From positions 248,001-312,000 of the forward strand of contig NZ_AP014546.1 in the NCBI RefSeq assembly GCF_016592555.1: a DNA stretch of 64,000 bases, given 5' to 3'. The notes beneath the pieces are model-generated. The model did no database searches. It saw only the letters and a program-made list of their open reading frames with translations, and was not told the origin of the DNA. Numbering within the stretch: the stretch's first letter is position 1; each line of letters opens with the position of its first letter. Shown in pieces: positions 35,159-43,267 of the stretch. Source of the stretch: Neptunomonas japonica JAMM 1380 (lineage in GTDB: Bacteria > Pseudomonadota > Gammaproteobacteria > Pseudomonadales > Balneatricaceae). A program made the translations under genes and the position numbers.

Positions 35159-35359
35159 GTTTAATTCTTATTAACCCATGGTTCATGCTCACTGAGTCAT
35201 ATTAGTTTTGCAGTAAAGTCCTGACGATTTTCACGTTAATGTTCTGATTTATTGTCTTGTTTTAGCAACGTTTTGATACAATGCTGTAGTATTTACTTTT
35301 TGTTTCTAATAATACTGCGTTCGTTATCTTTAGCAGCTAAACTCAAGAGGGTAAAAATA

Positions 35360-35638
35360 ATGTTATATGCCCGAAATTGCTCAATGCTAAAGCGACTGCT
35401 GGGGTTGGTGGTGTTATTAGTGGTATTTGCTAGTTTAGCAAACGCTGAACCAAGTCCAGAGACTCTCGTTTTGAGTGACGCTGTTGAAGTAGCTAAAAAG
35501 GCATATGGCGGAAAAGTGGTAAAAGCAGACAAGGTTACGTTGAAGTCTGGCGTGGCATATCGTATCCGTTTGGTTAACAATGGACATGTAAAAGAGGTGC
35601 TGGTTGATGCGACCAGTGGCGTTCTGTTACACCCGTAA
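35360..35638 (+). CDS. PepSY domain-containing periplasmic protein
   Basis: The 92-residue precursor has a signal peptide (about 9-32, LKRLLGLVVLLVVFASLANA) and one PepSY domain (LSDAVEVAKKAYGGKVVKAD to VKEVLVDATSGVLL). PepSY proteins are small secreted modulators, often encoded beside two-component systems. It lies 15 bases before an OmpR-family response regulator gene, so it may feed signal to, or be controlled by, the adjacent sensor. The ATG at 35360 has AGAGGG upstream; an internal ATG at 35384 is possible. Confidence 0.82.
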   Translation: MLYARNCSMLKRLLGLVVLLVVFASLANAEPSPETLVLSDAVEVAKKAYGGKVVKADKVTLKSGVAYRIRLVNNGHVKEVLVDATSGVLLHP

Positions 35639-35653
35639 AATCAGGAGCATTAA

Positions 35654-36331
35654 ATGAAACTGTTGGTGGTAGAAGATGATGCAGATTTGCGTCGTCAGCT
35701 AGTCAGTGGGCTGGAATCTAACGGATATACCGTAGAAGAAACGGCCGATGGCCAAGAAGCACTCTATCTGGGATCTGAGTTTTCTTATGATCTTGCTATT
35801 GTTGATTTGGGGCTGCCTTCATTATCTGGAGTTGAGCTGATAAAGCAATGGCGAGCGCAGGAGCGTAATTTTCCTATTCTTATCCTAACGGCTCGTAGTG
35901 ATTGGCAAGACAAGGTGGAAGGTCTGGAAGCCGGTGCAGATGACTTCCTCGTAAAACCATTCCATATAGAGGAATTATTGGCTCGTTTGAATGCACTGCT
36001 GCGAAGAGCTGCAGGTCATGCCAAGCCAGTGCTGGAGTTTGGCAGTTTAAGCTTGGACACTGTAGGTCGCGTTGTCTCGTGCGACTCCAAGCCAATAAAG
36101 TTGACCAGTTATGAGTATAGAACGCTGGAATACTTAATGCTGAATGCAGGTAAAACGGTTTCGAAATCTGAATTAACAGAGCATCTGTACCATCAGGATT
36201 TTGACAGGGATAGTAATGTACTTGAAGTATTTATCAGACGTTTACGTCAAAAACTCGATCCTGAGCAAAAACTCCAGCCTATTACGACAGTACGTGGCCT
36301 TGGATACAGGTTTGATCTTCCTTCCTCTTAA
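35654..36331 (+). CDS. OmpR-family response regulator (PhoP/QseB-like)
   Basis: The 225-residue protein has a receiver (1-115) with acidic pair EDDAD, phospho-acceptor Asp in LAIVDLGLPSLSG and Lys in FLVKPFH. A winged-helix DNA-binding domain (about 125-220) follows with LTSYEYRTLEYLMLNAGKTV and SNVLEVFIRRLRQKL ending TVRGLGYRF. It pairs with the histidine kinase six bases downstream. The AGGAGC site lies at good distance from the ATG. The PepSY gene precedes it in the same direction. Confidence 0.93.
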   Translation: MKLLVVEDDADLRRQLVSGLESNGYTVEETADGQEALYLGSEFSYDLAIVDLGLPSLSGVELIKQWRAQERNFPILILTARSDWQDKVEGLEAGADDFLVKPFHIEELLARLNALLRRAAGHAKPVLEFGSLSLDTVGRVVSCDSKPIKLTSYEYRTLEYLMLNAGKTVSKSELTEHLYHQDFDRDSNVLEVFIRRLRQKLDPEQKLQPITTVRGLGYRFDLPSS

Positions 36332-36337
36332 TATTAA

Positions 36338-37699
36338 ATGTTGAAACTCACCGCTGGTTTAGCTTCTCGTTCATTAAAAGCGCGGTTGTTAATCGCGTCT
36401 TTTATTCTGTTACCTATGATTATTGGGGTTGCAGGATATGCACTACAGAACTCTTTTGCCTATAGCTTGCAGGCCTCTTTAGAAAAACGTTTACGCTTAC
36501 AAGTTTACTTGATGATAGGTTCTGCAGAGATGCAGGATGGGAAGTTGGTCATTGGTGAAGGGCAGCAACTACGTTTGGGTAGCGATACCTACGGATATAT
36601 CCATACACACCTTGGTTTGCTCCAATGGGCGTCGGCTAATACTGATGAGCTGAGCACAACAGTAAAAGGCTCTATTGTTGCTTCTAGAGTACGTATTGGC
36701 GAAACCTACTTTCTATACTTTGAAGAAGATAATCTTTATCTCTATCAGTATCCTCTTCAATGGGATGACGGTGTGATGGCTAGGCGTTATCTGTTTTCTA
36801 TTGTGGAAAGTGGCGCTGAAATGACAGCGGAATTAAACGCATATCGAACCCAACTATGGGGGTGGTTGTTCGCTGTCACTGTACTCGCTTTGATGTTACA
36901 GACGTTGATTACTCGGTGGGGATTGAAGCCACTAAGCGCGTTGGTCGATGATTTACATAATATTGAACGCGGTTATTCTACCCGTCTAGAGGGGTACTAC
37001 CCTGAAGAAGTGCAAGGTGTGACTGATAGCCTAAATCATTTGTTACATAGTGAGCGTAACCAGAGAGAGCGCTACCGTAATACACTTGGAGATTTGGCTC
37101 ATAGCTTGAAAACTCCTCTGGCCGTTATTCGGGGTGCAGGTAACGAGCAGTTGCTTTATGAAGGGTATCGCAATGTCGTGGATGAGCAGGTCAGGCGTAT
37201 GGACCAAATTGTGCAGTATCAGTTAGCACGTGCTGTTAGAAGTCAGGCAAATACTATTGCGCATGCGACTCCGCTTGCACCGATTATTAAACGTATCTCT
37301 ACGGCTCTTAGCAAAGTCTATCGTGAGAAAAATGTGGATGTGAGTTTATTGTTGGATGAGACCGCACTATTCGGTGCGGACGAGCGAGATATGATGGAGC
37401 TTTTAGGCAATATGCTTGAAAATGCTTTCAAATATGGCCATTCCGCAGTTCGAATTTCCCTAATAAAAGAACCTGAATGGGTTCAGTTAAATATTGAAGA
37501 TGATGGGCCAGGTGTCTCCCCTGATATGCGGCATGTTATTTTACAGCGAGGTGCTAGGGTAGATACCTCTGCAGCTCCAGGTCAGGGAATTGGTCTGACC
37601 GTCGCTGTTGATATTCTTAGCAGCTATGACGGTCAGTTAGAGGTAGGAGAGTCGTCTTTAGGCGGTGCGCGATTTAAGGTTATTTTACCTACGGGCTAA
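36338..37699 (+). CDS. two-component sensor histidine kinase (PhoQ-like)
   Basis: The 453-residue inner-membrane kinase has a first helix (about 17-38), a periplasmic sensor of about 130 residues with acidic stretches (for example YFEEDNLYLYQY), a second helix (about 173-192), and HAMP. The H-box LGDLAHSLKTPLAVIRG holds the phospho-accepting His, and a HATPase domain has NMLENAFKYG, EDDGPGV and GQGIGLTVAVDI. The H-box with SLKTPLAV is characteristic of PhoQ-type kinases. The signal is unknown; acidic periplasmic patches would suit divalent cations or cationic peptides, an inference. Its stop codon directly abuts that of the convergent argA. Confidence 0.92.
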   Translation: MLKLTAGLASRSLKARLLIASFILLPMIIGVAGYALQNSFAYSLQASLEKRLRLQVYLMIGSAEMQDGKLVIGEGQQLRLGSDTYGYIHTHLGLLQWASANTDELSTTVKGSIVASRVRIGETYFLYFEEDNLYLYQYPLQWDDGVMARRYLFSIVESGAEMTAELNAYRTQLWGWLFAVTVLALMLQTLITRWGLKPLSALVDDLHNIERGYSTRLEGYYPEEVQGVTDSLNHLLHSERNQRERYRNTLGDLAHSLKTPLAVIRGAGNEQLLYEGYRNVVDEQVRRMDQIVQYQLARAVRSQANTIAHATPLAPIIKRISTALSKVYREKNVDVSLLLDETALFGADERDMMELLGNMLENAFKYGHSAVRISLIKEPEWVQLNIEDDGPGVSPDMRHVILQRGARVDTSAAPGQGIGLTVAVDILSSYDGQLEVGESSLGGARFKVILPTG

Positions 37700-39037
37700 T
37701 CACAGCATTTTACTAAAGACTTTTGAATTTCTCTGAAAGTTATAGCGCTCTTGTTTTTTTCCGGGCAGTGTTGCCATTTGAATTTCAGTAAACCCATTCT
37801 CGATAAACCAGTGAGCAGTTCTTGTGGTCAGCACGAATAAGGTCTCAATTTGATGCGAACGTGCTTTATCTTCAATTTCTCTTAATAGCATCTGTGCCCG
37901 ATCTCCTCCTTGGTATGCTTTGGCGATAGCAACACATGCCAGTTCACCCATTTTTTCTTCTGGAAACAAGTAAAGTGCAGCACAGCCAATAATGGCACCG
38001 TCACGTTCAACCACAAAAAACTGCTCGACTTCAGCTTCTAATAAGTCTCTTGAGCGGCGCACCAATACACCTGTTTCTTCTAGAGGCTTGATAAGCTCAA
38101 TAATGCCACCCACGTCTTCGATATTAGCTACACGTACTTGCTCGTAAGATTCTGGAATAATCATTGTGCCTGCACCATCGCGAGTATAAAGCTCAGAGAG
38201 TAGTGCGCCATCGTCTTTGTAACTGATTAAATGGCAGCGAGGGACACCGCCGGTACAAGCTTCTGTTGCCATTTGTAATGACTTGGATAGCTCAGTATAG
38301 GCCGTTTCAGGGTTGTCCAGCTGTGAGTGGTATTGATGTAAGAAACGCTCAGCAGTCCTTGCCAGTAGCTCGCTACGCAATACCCCGCGGCTATCAATAA
38401 TGCCTTTCTCAGCGCCAAATAGGATCAGTTTATCTGCTTTTAATGCAATCGCTGTTTGTGAGGCGACTTCTTCGACTGGAAGGTTAAATATTTCTCCTGT
38501 AGGCGAGTAGCCTAAGTTAGATAGCAAGACAATATTGCCTTGGTCTAGCTGTCCGCGTATTCCTTTATGATCAATACGGCGGACTTCGCCCGTATGGCAC
38601 AGGTCTACGCCTTCATAGATCCCAATAGGCCTACCGGTAATAAAATTTCCAGAGCATACGCGTATTTCGGCGCCATGCATGGGCGTGTTAACCAAGCCCA
38701 TTGATAGCTTTGCTTCCACCATGCTTCTGAGTACGCCGATCTCCTCAATGACACATTGAAGTGCAGCACTATCAGTGACGCGTAGATCGTGATGTAGGCG
38801 AGTACTTAGACCATTGGCATTGAGTCGGTCTTCAATTTGTGGGCGTGCGCCATGGACCAATACCAGACGGATTCCCAAGCTATTCATTAGGGCAATATCA
38901 TGGATGATATTGTTAAAATTGTTATCAGTAATTGCTTCGCCACCTAGCATCAGAACAAAGGTTTTCCCTCTGTGCGTATTGATGTAAGGCGCTGATTGGC
39001 GAAACCAATTGACGTAATGAATACTCTCGTCAGGCAC
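37700..39037 (-). CDS. argA: N-acetylglutamate synthase ArgA
   Basis: ArgA makes N-acetylglutamate, the first step of arginine synthesis. The product of about 445 residues has an amino-acid-kinase domain (about 15-290, YINTHRGKTFVLMLGGEAI, VLVHGARPQIEDRLNANG) that binds arginine for feedback inhibition, and a C-terminal GNAT domain (about 300-440, IIGCAALYLFPEEKMGELAC, GDRAQMLLREIEDKA). The GTG at 39037 is preferred because GAGG stands eight bases upstream and the protein then begins like other ArgA sequences; an ATG at 39058 gives a 29-base overlap with argE. With the GTG start the overlap with argE is eight bases, showing coupling. Confidence 0.95.
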   Translation of the reverse strand: MPDESIHYVNWFRQSAPYINTHRGKTFVLMLGGEAITDNNFNNIIHDIALMNSLGIRLVLVHGARPQIEDRLNANGLSTRLHHDLRVTDSAALQCVIEEIGVLRSMVEAKLSMGLVNTPMHGAEIRVCSGNFITGRPIGIYEGVDLCHTGEVRRIDHKGIRGQLDQGNIVLLSNLGYSPTGEIFNLPVEEVASQTAIALKADKLILFGAEKGIIDSRGVLRSELLARTAERFLHQYHSQLDNPETAYTELSKSLQMATEACTGGVPRCHLISYKDDGALLSELYTRDGAGTMIIPESYEQVRVANIEDVGGIIELIKPLEETGVLVRRSRDLLEAEVEQFFVVERDGAIIGCAALYLFPEEKMGELACVAIAKAYQGGDRAQMLLREIEDKARSHQIETLFVLTTRTAHWFIENGFTEIQMATLPGKKQERYNFQRNSKVFSKML

Positions 39038-40208
39038 CTTGATGTTCCTCGTTGGCATCTACACAGTAGCGTTGAATCATCTTGGAAAGAATATCAACAG
39101 TAGGGTTAATTTGGTCTAGTGCTAGGAATTCATCTGGCTGATGGGCTTGCTTAATGCTACCTGGGCCCATGATGATAGTTTCCATTCCCAATTCTTGCAG
39201 GAATGGCGCTTCTGTACCAAAGGCGACAGCTTGTGCGGTATATCCTGTTAATTGCTCAGCCATGTGTACCAGTGAAGCGTTTTGCTTTGTTTCAAATGAC
39301 GGTATCCCTGAAAAAAGTGGTTGGCAGTCTATTGTGACGCCAAACTTGTCTTCAAGAGGGCTTACTCGTTTGCTGATGTCTTCTCGCACAAGTGATAAGT
39401 CCATGCCTGGCAGAGGGCGGACATCATATTCCAATTCGCACTGACCACAGATGCGGTTGGGGTTATCTCCTCCATGAATACACCCCAGATTCAAGGTCGG
39501 GACACTCACGCTGAAGGCGCTGTTTGTATAGTTTTGTTGGAGATGTGTACGGTACTTAATTAATTCTGATAACACAGAATGCATCGCATCTAGTGCATTT
39601 GCGCCTAAAGATGGGTCTGATGAGTGGCCCGAGTTTCCTGTAATTCGAATGCTCTCCATCATCATCCCTTTATGCATCCTGATGGGGTTCATTTCTGTCG
39701 GCTCTCCGATGATGGCGTAGCGAGCCTTTGGCTTACCTGCATCGACTAACGCTTGAGCGCCGGACATGGAGCTCTCTTCATCGGCTGTTGCTAGGATAAT
39801 AAGTGGTGCAGTTAATGGTGTTTCAATAAATTGACGGGCGGCTTCTATGGCAATGGGAAAGAAGCCCTTCATATCGCAGGTGCCTAAGCCGTAAAGTCTG
39901 TTATCTCGTTCAGTCAATGCAAAAGGGCTGCTCTGCCACAGATCTTCATTGCAAGGGACCGTGTCTGTATGACCCGAAAGCACGAGGCCTCCTGGGCCTT
40001 GTCCTAATGTGGCGATCAAGTTCGCTTTTCCGGGGTTGCCAGGAACCGGCATTATTTCGGTTTTAAAGCCAAGGTTATCAAGCCATTCGGCCAATAAAGT
40101 GATCACAGAGAGGTTGCTCATATCACGGCCGGGTGTTGTTGAGCTGATAGATGGCGTTGCTATTAGTTGGCCTAGCATTTGTAAAAGGTTGGGAGTTTGT
40201 TGAGACAT
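39030..40208 (-). CDS. argE: acetylornithine deacetylase ArgE
   Basis: ArgE removes the acetyl group of N-acetylornithine. The product of about 392 residues is a zinc M20 peptidase-type enzyme with SGHTDTVPC (metal His/Asp), LYGLGTCDMKGF, the catalytic-Glu region ATADEESSMSGAQ, AIIGEPTEMNPIRMHKG, SGHSSDPSLGANA and a C-terminal GPGSIKQAHQPDEF with the last metal His. Two starts are possible: ATG at 40208 and GTG at 40223. Neither has a strong ribosome site, and the ATG lies one base after the T-run of a strong terminator hairpin. It is followed by argA with overlap. Confidence 0.93.
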   Translation of the reverse strand: MSQQTPNLLQMLGQLIATPSISSTTPGRDMSNLSVITLLAEWLDNLGFKTEIMPVPGNPGKANLIATLGQGPGGLVLSGHTDTVPCNEDLWQSSPFALTERDNRLYGLGTCDMKGFFPIAIEAARQFIETPLTAPLIILATADEESSMSGAQALVDAGKPKARYAIIGEPTEMNPIRMHKGMMMESIRITGNSGHSSDPSLGANALDAMHSVLSELIKYRTHLQQNYTNSAFSVSVPTLNLGCIHGGDNPNRICGQCELEYDVRPLPGMDLSLVREDISKRVSPLEDKFGVTIDCQPLFSGIPSFETKQNASLVHMAEQLTGYTAQAVAFGTEAPFLQELGMETIIMGPGSIKQAHQPDEFLALDQINPTVDILSKMIQRYCVDANEEHQGA

Positions 40209-40209
40209 G

Positions 40210-40255
40210 AAAAAAGCCTGCACATGTTTTTAAGCTATTGTGCAGGCTTTTTTTT
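40210..40255. terminator. strong terminator hairpin ending at the argE start codon
   Basis: AAGCCTGCACA and TGTGCAGGCTT form a stem of about ten bases with A-run and T-run flanks on both strands. On the minus strand it would end the phosphate transporter transcript, yet the argE ATG begins one base past its T-run. Transcripts reading through would hold the argE start in or next to the hairpin. Confidence 0.85.
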
Positions 40256-40293
40256 AGAAGGTCGAGTGTAACTGATACTGAGAAAATATCAGA

Positions 40294-41559
40294 TCAGACA
40301 AACATACCTTTAAACATAAAGAAGAACATTATTGCTAGTAGGGCGCCTGCAGGAAGAGTAATGACCCAAGAGACGAAAATTGTGCCTACTACGCGTAAAT
40401 TCAAAGCCGCTAGACCACGCGCTAAACCTACACCCAAAACAGCTCCTACGAGTGTATGAGTGGTCGAGATGGGTAGGCCTGTACCTGATGCAACGACGAC
40501 TGTTGTTGCGGCAGCTAATGTGGCGGCAAACCCGCGACTCGGTGTTAACTCTGTAATGTTATTACCGACAGTGGCGATTACCTTGTGACCGTACATGACG
40601 AGTCCAGCAACGATGCCTCCGCCTCCTAGTAGCAAGATCCATACTGGCATCGCGGTTTTTTGTGCAACCTCTCCTCCAGAACCTACAACGCCAACAATGG
40701 CGGCAAGCGGTCCGACAGCATTAGCCACATCGTTTGAGCCGTGAGCAAAAGCCATAGCACAAGCGGTAAACATCATTAATACGGCGAAAACTTTCTCTAC
40801 GCTAGCGAAGTGATAATCACGGTCGGCTGCAACGTCTACTTTTACTTTTCGTAACATAACAATACCGACAAACATGGTAAGTATGCCCACGCCAATAGAG
40901 ATAAGTGCGCTATTGGTCCAAGATAGATCTAAACCAACATGCTTTAACCCTTTGGTAAAAGTGACCATTGAGATGATAAAGCCGACCATAAAGATATACA
41001 TTGGCACGTAGCGTTTAGCATTTTTGAAAGGGTCCTCTGTGTCCAGAATTAGCTTTTGTACGCTCCTAAACAGGAAGAATGCAAAAAAGCCTGCGGTGAC
41101 GGGGGAAACCACCCAGCTAGCTACAATTTTAGAGACTTTAGCCCAGTTAACAGCATCCACAGAGATGCCGACTGCAGCAAAGCCTACAATCGCTCCCACA
41201 ATAGAATGGGTTGTTGATACGGGCCAGCCATAATGCGTTGCGACTAATAGCCATATACCAGCTGCCAGTAATGCTGACAGCATACCAAAGACAAGAAGTT
41301 CGGGGGTGCCAGAGAGCAACGCAGGGTCAATGATACCTTTACGAATGGTTGCTGTTACAGCACCACCGGCTAGGTATGCACCGGCGAATTCGAAAAGGAT
41401 TGCGATTAAAATAGCTTGCTTTAGCGTGAGAGCTTTAGAGCCGACAGATGTGCCCATAGCGTTGGCGACATCGTTTGCACCAACACCCCATGCCATAAAG
41501 AAACCAAACACGCATGCGAGAATGATGATGATATCGCCGTATTGCGCAATAATATTCAT
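40294..41559 (-). CDS. PiT family inorganic phosphate transporter
   Basis: The 421-residue inner-membrane protein has about ten helices and two copies of the PiT signature: GANDVANAMGTSVGSKALTL near the N-terminus and HGSNDVANAVGPLAAIVG in the second half. STTHSIVGAIVGFA and STTHTLVGAVLGVG are the paired repeat segments. It takes up phosphate (usually as a metal-phosphate complex) driven by the proton gradient. It lies 22 bases after the DUF47 gene, the common DUF47-pit pair. Confidence 0.94.
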   Translation of the reverse strand: MNIIAQYGDIIIILACVFGFFMAWGVGANDVANAMGTSVGSKALTLKQAILIAILFEFAGAYLAGGAVTATIRKGIIDPALLSGTPELLVFGMLSALLAAGIWLLVATHYGWPVSTTHSIVGAIVGFAAVGISVDAVNWAKVSKIVASWVVSPVTAGFFAFFLFRSVQKLILDTEDPFKNAKRYVPMYIFMVGFIISMVTFTKGLKHVGLDLSWTNSALISIGVGILTMFVGIVMLRKVKVDVAADRDYHFASVEKVFAVLMMFTACAMAFAHGSNDVANAVGPLAAIVGVVGSGGEVAQKTAMPVWILLLGGGGIVAGLVMYGHKVIATVGNNITELTPSRGFAATLAAATTVVVASGTGLPISTTHTLVGAVLGVGLARGLAALNLRVVGTIFVSWVITLPAGALLAIMFFFMFKGMFV

Positions 41560-41581
41560 ATCTATGCCTATATGCTAAAAA

Positions 41582-42262
41582 TTAACGAGCAAGAAGAAGC
41601 TGCAAGCGGCTTCCTACCTGTTGCGCGCGATCTGCAAGATCTCCAATCCATCGAATGACCTTGTATAAAAACATGGCATCGATAGGGTGGAGCTGTTTTT
41701 CGATAACAAATAGCTGAGAGCGAATTTCACGCTCAAATCCATCATTTATGTGCTCTAAGTCATCCAGCTCAATGAGCATGCGTTCGACAACTTCGACTTC
41801 TCGGCCACGAAAACCAGTACTAACGAGTTCGTCGAGTTCATTCAGCGATTGTAAGGCTTGCTCGGATGTTGCTAGCGCAGAGCGCACAAAATCAAGCATA
41901 AGTTCCTGGATTTCTACAGGGACTGGCATTTCTCTTCCGAGCATGATGCCGCAAATATCTTTAGCCCTATTGGCTATCTTGTCCTGCATTCGTAGCAGTT
42001 CAAGCAAGTCGGTACGCGGAACCGGAAGAAAAATATTGTTAGGTAGGTGTTGGCGAACATCCTTTTTCATAGCATCAGCTTCACCTTCAAGTACAGCAAT
42101 AGTGTGCTGTATCTTTTTGGCTTCTTCCCAGTCGTCAGCTATCACAGCTTCAAAAAAAGGAAGTAACTGAACAGCACAAGCTTGTGCTTTTGCAATGTGT
42201 TCTTGCATCGGTTTGAACGGTGAACGAGCAAACATTTGCAGTATTGGGTTATTGGTGATCAT
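41582..42262 (-). CDS. DUF47 (PhoU-like, TIGR00153) family protein
   Basis: The 226-residue, mostly helical cytoplasmic protein resembles PhoU. It has NPILQMFARSPFKPMQEHI at the start, ADAMKKDVRQHLPNNIF, VPRTDLLELLRMQDKIANRA, and a C-terminal VIRWIGDLADRAQQVGSRL. Family members sit upstream of pit genes and are thought to regulate phosphate transport. A strong AGGTGAGG ribosome site precedes the ATG. An inverted repeat with TGTCAT halves lies 46 bases upstream. Confidence 0.92.
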   Translation of the reverse strand: MITNNPILQMFARSPFKPMQEHIAKAQACAVQLLPFFEAVIADDWEEAKKIQHTIAVLEGEADAMKKDVRQHLPNNIFLPVPRTDLLELLRMQDKIANRAKDICGIMLGREMPVPVEIQELMLDFVRSALATSEQALQSLNELDELVSTGFRGREVEVVERMLIELDDLEHINDGFEREIRSQLFVIEKQLHPIDAMFLYKVIRWIGDLADRAQQVGSRLQLLLAR

Positions 42263-42307
42263 GACCTCACCTGTATAGGATTTAGTTCGCGCGAAGTATA
42301 CGAGGAG

Positions 42308-42336
42308 ATGTCATTAATTTGTAGTAATAATGACAT
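42308..42336 (-). promoter_or_regulatory. inverted repeat with Pho-box-like half-sites upstream of DUF47-pit
   Basis: ATGTCATTA and TAATGACAT are perfect nine-base arms separated by 11 bases. The TGTCAT core resembles the PhoB half-site, but the second direct-repeat half of a Pho box is poor (CTACAAA on the minus strand), so this could be another dyad operator. The interval 42263-42493 otherwise shows no gene. Confidence 0.35.
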
Positions 42337-42493
42337 AAAAATTTAAATTTAAATGCGAGCGTATCACCGATGAGCCTAGAACAAATGTTTGAACTGCATT
42401 AGGGCTACCTGAATCTGGGGTTTAGTATATCCTTTTTGACATTAACGATGGCTTTCGAGTTAATGACGGTTAATACGTATGGAGAAACACCTC

Positions 42494-43123
42494 ATGGCAA
42501 TAGAAACGGAAAGTAAATTAACACTTCCTGCTCATTCGATCGATCGAGTTAAAACGTTATTAACCGCTAGCGGTGCGCAGCAATTAGAAAAGCAGCGGTT
42601 ATTGAATTGGTATTTCGATACGCCCGGTTTGCAGCTATCAGCTGATAAAGTTGCTTTAAGGATTAGAGAGCAAGATGGCACCTATATCCAGACTTTAAAA
42701 ACGAAAGGTCAGAGTGTTAATGGTTTGCACCAGCGTGCTGAATGGGAGTGGATAATAGAAAAACCAGAATTACAGCTCGGGCTATTAATGGAAACAGACT
42801 GGCCATTGGTTACACAATCAAAAGAATGGGCGAGTGATCTGCACGTTATTTTCGAAACTAATTTTGATCGCTCGATCTGGATGCTTGAGCGGTCAGGGAT
42901 GCTTGTGGAAATTGCACTTGATCAAGGTGATATAAGTTATACCTCTGTGGCAGGTGATAATTATGTAGATAAAATTTGCGAATTAGAGCTAGAACTTAAA
43001 GAGGGCAGTGTTGAGCAATTGGTAGCAATAACGGCAGAATTGGTGGCTGCAATCCCAGAGTTACAACCCAGCGATATCAGTAAAGCTCAAAGGGGATACC
43101 AGCTGTATCATCAGGCTATATAG
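42494..43123 (+). CDS. CYTH domain protein, probable inorganic triphosphatase (YgiF-like)
   Basis: The product of about 209 residues has the CYTH signature ExExK at its start (IETESKLTL), then the alternating charged tunnel strands (RLLNWYFDTP, KVALRIREQDGTYIQTLKTK, AEWEWIIEK, EIALDQGDISY, KICELELELKEGS). CYTH enzymes hydrolyse triphosphates such as inorganic tripolyphosphate using divalent metal. It lacks the C-terminal CHAD domain of full YgiF. The ATG at 42494 is chosen because GGAGA is eight bases upstream. Next to glnE, as in other gammaproteobacteria. Confidence 0.9.
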   Translation: MAIETESKLTLPAHSIDRVKTLLTASGAQQLEKQRLLNWYFDTPGLQLSADKVALRIREQDGTYIQTLKTKGQSVNGLHQRAEWEWIIEKPELQLGLLMETDWPLVTQSKEWASDLHVIFETNFDRSIWMLERSGMLVEIALDQGDISYTSVAGDNYVDKICELELELKEGSVEQLVAITAELVAAIPELQPSDISKAQRGYQLYHQAI

Positions 43124-43267
43124 TTCTTTGTCTTACTGGCATGCGTTTAATCACTAAAGATATTGTGACGATAGCCTCTAGTAGTAGGCTTTATGATAAG
43201 AGTCATCCTTATTGTTTTATGAGTTTGTTAAGCTCGCAGTATATTTTTGTTAAAGATGGAGTTTTCT

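Noticed and set aside
41748..42170. 140-codon plus-strand frame opposite the DUF47 gene
   Set aside because: Its serine-rich product mirrors the leucine/glutamate codons of the real gene on the other strand.
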